Positions 15,986 through 22,154 of a DNA stretch of 64,000 nucleotides are shown here, piece by piece. Position 1 is the first letter of the stretch. Each line of letters begins with the position of its first letter. Origin of the DNA: Ectobacillus ponti (GTDB taxonomy: Bacteria; Bacillota; Bacilli; Bacillales; Bacillaceae_G); NCBI RefSeq assembly GCF_024294785.1, contig NZ_JANCLT010000002.1, positions 487,307-551,306 on the forward strand, in the 5' to 3' direction. A program made the position numbers and the translations under genes. A model generated the notes under the pieces. The model ran no database searches and was not told where the DNA came from. It worked only from the letters and a program-made list of their open reading frames with translations.

Positions 15986-16199
15986 GCATGTGGGCTCCTA
16001 TGAAGTGAAGCTGGAAGGCTTGGAGGATGGCTATCGCGTTACATTCAAAACAGACAAAGAAGCTGTCAAAACACAACGCCGCGTCGGCGCCTCCTTCATC
16101 AACTTCCTGCGCCAGGCAGAGAAGGCCGGCTGGTACATTCCAGCTCCCTTCAGGCTGCTGCTGAAGTTTTGGGGACGGTACAACCAGAAAATGAGCTGA
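15951..16199 (+). CDS. Small conserved-type protein of unknown function
   Basis: The 82-residue product is charged at the start and ends with a basic amphipathic region (LLLKFWGRYNQKM). It has no recognisable domain or signal peptide. The start is either ATG 15951 or GTG 15945; both overlap the 3' end of the UbiB-like gene, so translation is probably coupled. AAAGG lies 10 and 4 bases before them. Its function is presumably tied to the upstream kinase, by context only. Confidence 0.65.
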   Translation: MAEEKVQRQATEHVGSYEVKLEGLEDGYRVTFKTDKEAVKTQRRVGASFINFLRQAEKAGWYIPAPFRLLLKFWGRYNQKMS

Positions 16200-16207
16200 T
16201 AAGTTTT

Positions 16208-16231
16208 GGGGCTGCTTTCGGGCAGCCCTTT
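16208..16231 (+). terminator. Terminator-like hairpin after the UbiB-like operon
   Basis: GGGCTGC/GCAGCCC stem around TTTCGG followed by TTT, nine bases after the stop codon. Confidence 0.65.
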
Positions 16232-16236
16232 CATAT

Positions 16237-16320
16237 TGGCCAATTTCACGAATTCCCTGGTCACTTTGACTGTTCTCTTGGTCAATTGGACCCTTCTCTT
16301 GGTCACTCAGCCTTCTCCGA
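16237..16320. repeat. Four degenerate 21-bp tandem repeats
   Basis: TGGYCA recurs exactly every 21 bp at 16237, 16258, 16279 and 16300, with the rest of each unit partly conserved (pyrimidine-rich end TTCTCT). No supported gene covers it. The period of two helical turns would place protein-binding sites on one face of the DNA. Confidence 0.6.
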
Positions 16321-16375
16321 GGCAACCCTCAGCCCCTTTGTGTTTCCTCGGAAATATTTTTTCACGGAATATTCC
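16316..16375 (+). promoter_or_regulatory. Leader hairpin and palindrome before the iron alcohol dehydrogenase
   Basis: TCCGAGG (16316-16322) pairs with CCTCGGA (16346-16352) and is followed by AATATTTTTT, a possible leader terminator. A perfect palindrome GGAATATTCC follows at 16366-16375. Their role is unknown. Confidence 0.35.
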
Positions 16376-16452
16376 GACTTATCTATCCGTCAGATGGAAG
16401 CTTGTATGATACACTACTAATGGATGGGGATTATAGATGAGGAGGAATGAAT

Positions 16453-17625
16453 ATGAGCTCGTTCAGCTTTCAGCTTCCAACAAAAATTCACTTAGGTAAT
16501 CATAGCTTCACCAAAGCAGCAGAGCTGGTTCGTGAAACGATATGGGGAGACCGTTTGTTCATTGTGACAGATCCGGGGCTTGAGCGGCTCGGTTTGGCCG
16601 CAAAGCTGGAGCACCTGTTCATCCGGGCCGGCTTTGTGACAGAGGTGTTTACACAGGTACGCCCAAATCCACGGGATACAGATTGCATGGCCGGCGGAGA
16701 AGCGGCCAAACGCTTTGGGGCTGATGCAATTGTCGCACTTGGCGGCGGTTCCGTCATCGATGAAGCAAAAGCCATCGCCATTCTGCAGGCCCTCGGCGGC
16801 AAGCCGCAGGATTATGCCGGCCGCGGCAATGTGCCGGAGGATGTCGTGCCGATTATTGCCATCCCAACAACTGCCGGAACCGGCGCAGAGGTTACTCGCT
16901 CCTCCGTCATTACAGACACAGAACGAAAAATCAAGTTTACGATCAAAGATGTCCGGATTGCACCTGCCCTTGCGATTGTGGACCCGGTTTTGACATATGA
17001 CCTGCCGCCTCACCTCACTGCTTCCACCGGCATGGATGCGCTTGTCCATGCGATTGAGGCATACACTTGCAAGCTGTCCAACCCGATTGCAGATGGCCTC
17101 GCCCTGCAGGCAATGAAGCATATCTATCCGAACCTGCGCCGCGCAGTCAGAGATGGCAGCGATGAAGAGGCGCGCTATGAGATGATGATCGGCTCCACTA
17201 TTGCCGGCATGGCCTTCTCCCACGCGGATGTGGCAGCGGTCCACTGCATGGCTGAAGCCATCGGCGGCCTGTACGATACTCCGCACGGCGTGGCGAACTC
17301 CATGTTCCTGCCTTACATTACAGCCTTCAACGCTTCGGCAGACATGAAAAAGCACGCCAATATTGCCCGGACCATCGGCATTGCACCTGCCGCAGTGTCA
17401 GATGAGGAGGCCACAGCCCGTCTGGTGGCGGAAATGAAGCAGCTGGCAGCTGACATCGGCATTCCTTCCTTCTCCTCATTACAGGAAGTAAATCCTGCCG
17501 ACTTTGACTACCTGGCTGAATCCTCTTATTTAAATGGCTCTACACCAAGCAATGCCCGAACCATCACAAAGGAAGATTACCTGCAGCTGTTCAAGCAGGC
17601 GTATGAGACACCTGTGACAGCTTGA
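16453..17625 (+). CDS. Iron-containing alcohol dehydrogenase
   Basis: The second of two in-frame ATGs (16453) is chosen because AGGAGGA ends immediately before the first and 6 bases before the second. The 390-residue product shows family-III ADH motifs: ALGGGSVIDEAKAIA (about residues 95-109), the PTTAGTGAEVT nucleotide loop (about 138-148), and metal ligands in GMDALVHAIEAY (about 193-204) and DTPHGVANSM. The last corresponds to the usual GxxHGxxN iron-binding segment. It probably oxidises short-chain alcohols or reduces aldehydes with NAD(P)H. It has its own terminator. Confidence 0.93.
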   Translation: MSSFSFQLPTKIHLGNHSFTKAAELVRETIWGDRLFIVTDPGLERLGLAAKLEHLFIRAGFVTEVFTQVRPNPRDTDCMAGGEAAKRFGADAIVALGGGSVIDEAKAIAILQALGGKPQDYAGRGNVPEDVVPIIAIPTTAGTGAEVTRSSVITDTERKIKFTIKDVRIAPALAIVDPVLTYDLPPHLTASTGMDALVHAIEAYTCKLSNPIADGLALQAMKHIYPNLRRAVRDGSDEEARYEMMIGSTIAGMAFSHADVAAVHCMAEAIGGLYDTPHGVANSMFLPYITAFNASADMKKHANIARTIGIAPAAVSDEEATARLVAEMKQLAADIGIPSFSSLQEVNPADFDYLAESSYLNGSTPSNARTITKEDYLQLFKQAYETPVTA

Positions 17626-17631
17626 TCTAAG

Positions 17632-17667
17632 GAAAAAGGCATGTGGGCGGCCACATGCCTTTTTTTA
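17632..17667. terminator. Bidirectional terminator after the alcohol dehydrogenase
   Basis: AAAGGCATGTGG/CCACATGCCTTT arms with a 4-nt loop and a T7 tail, between convergent genes. Confidence 0.92.
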
Positions 17668-19011
17668 TTTCCCAAGCAGATAAGCCTGCTTCGGATGGTT
17701 CACCTGGTCCGGATACTTCAGCCGCAGCTTTCCTTCATCCGTCAGCTTGGACAGGTAATTGTTACGCAGACCATCCGGCGTCCGCCCGAGCAGCTCCGCC
17801 AATTCCTTCAGACGAAGCGGCCGGATGGCCACTAGCCGCAGAATCACTTCCTCCATCTGGTGCGGGCTGAGCCGTCGCTTTCTTCTGGCCAATTCCCCCA
17901 CATCCCATAAAAGCTGATCCGTATGGCCCGCTACCGCTGCCGCTGCTTCATGCCCGCTCTGCCATAGCTCTTCTTTATTGTAGGAGTCATTCTCCTTATT
18001 CACGGAGTTCAATTCGTTATTTAAGGAGTTTTCTTCTTTATTATAGGAGTTATGGACATTGTTAGAGGAGTTAATTTCGCTAATATAGGAGTTTGATTCA
18101 GCTCCTATATTAGCGAACTCCTTATTTAAGGAGTCTGCGTTATTATAGGAGCTCTCCTCCTCCGGCTCCCATTCTTCTGCTATAGCTGGTACATCTGTAT
18201 CTATTTCCTCCTGCACCTCGACTAATACAGTCTCCATCTGCAAAAACAGCACCGTTCGTTCCCGCTCGCCGTCCTGCAGCAGCTCCGGCTGGGGCCAGCC
18301 TTGCTTTTCCCAGATGGCCCGGATTTGCTTTAAGCCGGATCCGGCACGTTGGCAAAGGCCGGCCAGCACCAAGATTTTCACGATATTTGGATTGCGCAGG
18401 ATGCTTACTGTCGTTCCTGCTTTAACCGGTGCCAGCAGCAGGCCCGGATTCGAAATTCTTACATAGCCCGGGCCGCCTTCTACAAGAATGCCGCCGCCGT
18501 TCTCATAATCCGCGTGCACCAACGCATTCATCAGGCCTTCCTGCAGGGCCGCCTCAATCTCTGCTTTCTCCTGCGAGAGACTTTTTATTACTTTAAAATA
18601 GAAATCAAACATATTTCCCGACCATGTGCCGTCCTGGGAGGTGAATCGCTTGGACCATACCTCTCCATCTGCCTCATACTCCCGGTACTCCAGGAAATAA
18701 TGCGGCAGCACCTCCGTGATCATGCGTTCTTCGCTGAACATAAGCAGGCCGGCCAGGGTGAGCCCTTCCTTGCTGCCGTTGCGGAGTTTGCCCCAGGCAC
18801 CAATTTTATAAAGAAAGTCCTTCGTCTCCAATCCGTTCCATGGATGATCCAGCTTTCTTGCCGCAAACAGCTGGCGGTACAGCTTCACTGCTTCAAAGTT
18901 CAATTCATTCAGTCCATAGTGCTCCAGAATGAGGCTGTCATGGGAAATGGCCGCTGCATCTACTGGATAAATTGCATCTTTATACACATTGCTCTCCCTC
19001 TTGTTTCGCAT
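17665..19011 (-). CDS. ATP-binding protein (HATPase_c_4 type) lacking the usual AlbA_2 domain
   Basis: The 448-residue protein contains a GHKL-like ATP-binding region: ALQEGLMNALVHADYENGG (N box, about residues 161-179), YVRISNPGLL and AGLCQRAGSGLKQIR (G-box-like). Relatives usually begin with an AlbA_2/Schlafen nucleic-acid-binding domain, absent here. Residues about 283-345 form a low-complexity Asn/Ser/Glu linker built from degenerate repeats of the type NSYNKEE. The C-terminal part (about 375-440) is a winged-helix-like segment (RPLRLKELAELLGRTPDGLRNNYLSKL). It may be a transcription regulator. A 16-bp perfect inverted repeat lies inside the linker-coding DNA. Confidence 0.7.
   Translation of the reverse strand: MRNKRESNVYKDAIYPVDAAAISHDSLILEHYGLNELNFEAVKLYRQLFAARKLDHPWNGLETKDFLYKIGAWGKLRNGSKEGLTLAGLLMFSEERMITEVLPHYFLEYREYEADGEVWSKRFTSQDGTWSGNMFDFYFKVIKSLSQEKAEIEAALQEGLMNALVHADYENGGGILVEGGPGYVRISNPGLLLAPVKAGTTVSILRNPNIVKILVLAGLCQRAGSGLKQIRAIWEKQGWPQPELLQDGERERTVLFLQMETVLVEVQEEIDTDVPAIAEEWEPEEESSYNNADSLNKEFANIGAESNSYISEINSSNNVHNSYNKEENSLNNELNSVNKENDSYNKEELWQSGHEAAAAVAGHTDQLLWDVGELARRKRRLSPHQMEEVILRLVAIRPLRLKELAELLGRTPDGLRNNYLSKLTDEGKLRLKYPDQVNHPKQAYLLGK
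18076..18117. repeat. 16-bp perfect inverted repeat inside a coding region
   Basis: TTCGCTAATATAGGAG (18076-18091) is repeated inverted at 18102-18117 around a 10-nt loop. It lies in the repetitive linker of the ATP-binding protein gene, where AGGAGT-type units recur from 17980 to 18150. Confidence 0.85.
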
Positions 19012-19080
19012 ATTTTTCTGCTTCTATTTTATCATCTTTTCTGCGGTTACGATGAAGGTACCGTTTTCCTTTTTTTACGG

Positions 19081-19126
19081 CTGTGGATAACTTATTTTCA
19101 GCACAGCTCCTTTCACTTATCCACAG
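19081..19126. promoter_or_regulatory. Two perfect DnaA boxes in inverted orientation
   Basis: TGTGGATAA (19082-19090) and TTATCCACA (19117-19125) both match the DnaA 9-mer exactly and belong to a 10-bp perfect inverted repeat. They sit between divergent genes about 110 bases upstream of the ABC-F start. Confidence 0.7.
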
Positions 19127-19237
19127 GATCGGACTTTCCAACGATTCTCTCCGCCATTCTCTTTCATCCGACCCGTAACTCCGCTATAATCGATAATATG
19201 TGTGTGCTTTAGACTATAAGAGAAAAGGTGTGTACGG

Positions 19238-20794
19238 ATGAGCATTTTAACAGTGAAGAACTTGAGCCACGGCTTCGGTGACCGGGCGATTTTTAATAAC
19301 GTTTCCTTCCGCCTCCTCAAGGGCGAGCATATTGGTCTTGTCGGTGCCAACGGCGAAGGGAAATCCACCTTCATGAACATCATCACCCGCAAGCTGCAGC
19401 CGGACGAGGGCAAGGTGGAATGGTCCAAGAATGTACGTGTCGGCTATCTCGATCAGCATGCGGTGCTGCAGCGCGGCATGACAATCCGCACGGCACTGCA
19501 GGGCGCATTTCAGTATCTGTTTGATATTGAGGCACAAATGAATGATATTTACGGCAAAATGGCAGAAGCTACACCGGAGGAGCTGGAGCAGCTTCTGGAA
19601 GAAGTGGGTGTGCTGCAGGACACGCTGACAAACAATGATTTCTACATCATTGATGCGAAGGTGGAAGAGGTGGCCCGCGGTCTTGGCTTGGATGATATCG
19701 GTCTGGAGCGCGATGTGACGGATTTGAGCGGCGGCCAGCGTACGAAGGTCCTCTTGGCAAAGCTGTTGCTGGAAAAGCCGGATATCCTCCTCTTGGACGA
19801 GCCGACGAACTATCTCGATGAGAAGCATATTGAATGGCTGAAGCGCTATTTGCAAGAATACGAGAATGCCTTCATTCTGATCTCCCACGACATTCCATTC
19901 CTGAACAGTGTCATCAACCTGATTTACCATATGGAAAATCAAGAGCTGAACCGCTATGTGGGCGACTATGATGAGTTCATGAAGGTATATGAAGTGAAGA
20001 AGCAGCAGCTGGAATCCGCTTATAAAAAGCAGCAGCAGGAAATCGCCGAGCTGAAGGATTTCGTTGCCCGCAACAAAGCGCGTGTGTCCACACGCAACAT
20101 GGCAATGTCCCGCCAGAAGAAGCTCGATAAGATGGACGTCATTGAATTGGCGAAGGAAAAGCCGAAGCCGGAGTTCCGCTTCAAGCCGGCACGGACGTCC
20201 GGCAAGCTGATTTTTGAGACAAATGACTTGGTCATCGGCTATGATTCACCGCTTTCCAAGCCGTTGAACCTCCGCATGGAGCGCGGCCAGAAGATTGCGC
20301 TTGTCGGCGCCAACGGTATCGGTAAGACGACGCTTTTGAAGAGCATTCTGGGTGCCATCCAGCCGATCTCCGGCTCTGTCCAGCTTGGCGAGCACCTGCA
20401 CATCGGCTATTTCGAGCAGGAAGTGAAGGAAGCCAACTACAATACTTGCATTGAGGAAATCTGGAAGGACTTCCCGCACTTTACCCAGTATGAAGTGCGT
20501 GCTGCTTTGGCAAAATGCGGGTTAACGACCAAGCATATTGAAAGCAAGGTCGAAGTGCTGAGCGGCGGCGAGAAGGCGAAGGTGCGCCTGTGCAAGCTGA
20601 TCAACAGCGAGACAAACGTACTGGTGCTTGACGAGCCGACGAATCACTTGGATGTAGATGCGAAGGATGAATTGATGCGCGCCTTGAAGGAATATAAGGG
20701 CAGCATCCTCTTGATCTCCCACGAACCGGAATTCTATCGCGAAGTGGCGACAGAGGTTTGGAACTGTGAGTCTTGGACAACAAAAATTTTCTGA
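19238..20794 (+). CDS. ABC-F family ATPase (YkpA-type)
   Basis: The 518-residue protein consists of two ABC domains and no membrane segment. The first has Walker A GANGEGKST, signature LSGGQRTK and DEPTNYLD. The second has GANGIGKTT (about residue 350), LSGGEKAK and DEPTNHLD. A charged linker (about 240-320) joins them. This is the ABC-F layout: soluble proteins that act at the ribosomal E site in translation or antibiotic resistance. The C-terminus (VWNCESWTTKIF) matches the YkpA branch. A 58-residue protein gene follows after 13 bases. Confidence 0.94.
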   Translation: MSILTVKNLSHGFGDRAIFNNVSFRLLKGEHIGLVGANGEGKSTFMNIITRKLQPDEGKVEWSKNVRVGYLDQHAVLQRGMTIRTALQGAFQYLFDIEAQMNDIYGKMAEATPEELEQLLEEVGVLQDTLTNNDFYIIDAKVEEVARGLGLDDIGLERDVTDLSGGQRTKVLLAKLLLEKPDILLLDEPTNYLDEKHIEWLKRYLQEYENAFILISHDIPFLNSVINLIYHMENQELNRYVGDYDEFMKVYEVKKQQLESAYKKQQQEIAELKDFVARNKARVSTRNMAMSRQKKLDKMDVIELAKEKPKPEFRFKPARTSGKLIFETNDLVIGYDSPLSKPLNLRMERGQKIALVGANGIGKTTLLKSILGAIQPISGSVQLGEHLHIGYFEQEVKEANYNTCIEEIWKDFPHFTQYEVRAALAKCGLTTKHIESKVEVLSGGEKAKVRLCKLINSETNVLVLDEPTNHLDVDAKDELMRALKEYKGSILLISHEPEFYREVATEVWNCESWTTKIF

Positions 20795-20807
20795 TGGAGA
20801 GTGTCTT

Positions 20808-20984
20808 ATGACAAACGAAGCAAAAAAAGTCAGCCTGCAGGAAGCCATGAAGCAAATGCTGGAGCAAAAGAAGCAGGCGCAGGCCGGCGGCAAGCTGGAG
20901 AACGGCCTTGTGAAAACGACAAAAGGCATGAAGAGCCAGCAGACAAAGAAGCCGAATAACCAGCGCCGGCGCACAGGCGTATAA
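20808..20984 (+). CDS. Small basic protein downstream of ABC-F
   Basis: The 58-residue product (starting MTNEAKKVSLQEAMKQMLEQ) is Lys/Gln-rich with an amphipathic N-terminal helix and a basic disordered tail. ATG 20808 follows GGAGAG. It is cotranscribed with the ABC-F gene and shares its terminator. The high charge and position suggest an RNA or ribosome-associated partner; this is inference. Confidence 0.7.
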   Translation: MTNEAKKVSLQEAMKQMLEQKKQAQAGGKLENGLVKTTKGMKSQQTKKPNNQRRRTGV

Positions 20985-20989
20985 GAACA

Positions 20990-21024
20990 GGGGCGGACTC
21001 AGCATGTGAGTCCGCCCTCTGTTT
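20990..21024 (+). terminator. Terminator of the ABC-F operon
   Basis: Perfect 11-bp stem GGGCGGACTCA/TGAGTCCGCCC with a 5-nt loop, followed by TCTGTTTGT. Confidence 0.8.
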
Positions 21025-21113
21025 GTATCTTAAGGAGTCAAGATGCTGCCTTCAGCCGTTTTCCCGCCACCAACCTTATATACTCCACATTTTCCTTCCA
21101 CTCATAATTTTTT

Positions 21114-21264
21114 GTTCTTTATATAAGTATATTTTATTCTTTTCATTGAACGAAATTATAGTTTTATATATATTTAAATAGAACTAGTTCTCTATAAAGA
21201 ATAAAGGATATAATCCCCATCATAATTTAGAACTGCTTGTATCTCTATGTTCTTTAAAGAGAAC
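21114..21264 (+). promoter_or_regulatory. Promoter with SinR-type operators for the deacetylase gene
   Basis: Half-sites GTTCTTT (21114-21120) and ATTCTTT (21136-21142) come first. Two palindromes then share a 2-bp spacer: GTTCTCT-AT-AAAGAAT (21187-21202) and GTTCTTT-AA-AGAGAAC (21249-21264). SinR is known to bind GTTCTYT, preferably as such inverted pairs. A TATAAT -10 lies at 21209-21214, so the first palindrome overlaps the -35 region and the second lies in the leader. Confidence 0.75.
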
Positions 21265-21290
21265 TGATAAACCAAGAAAGGAACATCTCC

Positions 21291-22103
21291 ATGCGTGCAT
21301 TCATTTTAAATCTTCTTGTATTGCTGCTTGTTTTGATTCAAATCGGCTACAAAAGCCCCGATTATCATGCTTCTGCCGCTGAAGCTGCCATTGAACCCGG
21401 AAGCGGCTGCCTCGTGCTGAGCTATCACCGGGTACGCCCTCCAAACTTGCTCAATAAGGTTCTGACAGCTGTGGGCAACAGTCAGGAACTGACCACCTAC
21501 TCAGTATACACAGATGAGTTTGCCGCACAAATGCAAGCCTTAAAGAAACAAGGTGTCCGCTTTATTACAGCAGCTGAGCTCCAGGACCAGCTTCAGGGCA
21601 AGCAGCATATAGAGGGAAAATGTGCGCTTGTTACCTTTGATGATATTGACCGGACTGTATATGAAAATGCTTTTCCCATTCTGCAAAAGGAGCATATTGG
21701 CGAGAGACAATACCGCCATCTCAATCTTGCTACTCTGCCGCAGCTGCAGGAAATGAAACGATCCGGTCTCGCAGAAATTGGAGTACATACATACGATATG
21801 CCGCATCCGGATGATGACAATGATCCTTCTGTACTGAGACCCGAAAATCTTTCGGCATTTGAACAGGATACAGAAAAGGCAGAGACTGCCTTTCGCAAGC
21901 TGTTTGGCGATGCTCCGCGCTATTATTCCTATCCGTACGGATTCGGGTCAGCTGCCACTGATGCCCTGCTGCAGCGGCGGGGATATGGCCTTATTTTCTC
22001 ACTGCAGCCGGGGCTGAATAGCCACAAAGGCTCAACCTTGGTCAAACGCATCCTCGTCAGCAGGTCCTCCTGGAGCAAAATTGAAGAATGGGCGCAGAGA
22101 TGA
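21291..22103 (+). CDS. Polysaccharide N-deacetylase, IcaB/PgaB-like
   Basis: The 270-residue exported protein (hydrophobic residues about 5-18, probably a membrane anchor or signal) has a CE4/NodB domain. Its pieces are LVLSYHRV, ALVTFDDIDRTVYENAFPIL (metal-binding Asp about 117-118) and EIGVHTYDMPH (His about 166). The FDDID-x-x-VY-x-NAFP pattern is characteristic of IcaB, which partially deacetylates poly-N-acetylglucosamine at the cell surface. No icaA, icaD or icaC gene is adjacent. Compared with IcaB as I know it, the strand between AFPILQKEHI and GERQYRHLNL seems about 10 residues short. SinR-type operators upstream support a biofilm role. Confidence 0.87.
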   Translation: MRAFILNLLVLLLVLIQIGYKSPDYHASAAEAAIEPGSGCLVLSYHRVRPPNLLNKVLTAVGNSQELTTYSVYTDEFAAQMQALKKQGVRFITAAELQDQLQGKQHIEGKCALVTFDDIDRTVYENAFPILQKEHIGERQYRHLNLATLPQLQEMKRSGLAEIGVHTYDMPHPDDDNDPSVLRPENLSAFEQDTEKAETAFRKLFGDAPRYYSYPYGFGSAATDALLQRRGYGLIFSLQPGLNSHKGSTLVKRILVSRSSWSKIEEWAQR

Positions 22104-22107
22104 AGAA

Positions 22108-22154
22108 GGAGGGCACGGTCTGTCAGCTTCGAGACCAGCCCTCCAGGTTTTATT
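22108..22154 (+). terminator. Terminator of the deacetylase gene
   Basis: Nested stem GGAGGGC/GCCCTCC enclosing GGTCT/AGACC, followed by a T-rich stretch, four bases after the stop codon. Confidence 0.85.

Noticed and set aside
18076-18117. Inverted repeat as an intrinsic terminator
   Set aside because: It lies inside a continuous reading frame and has no T tract on either strand.
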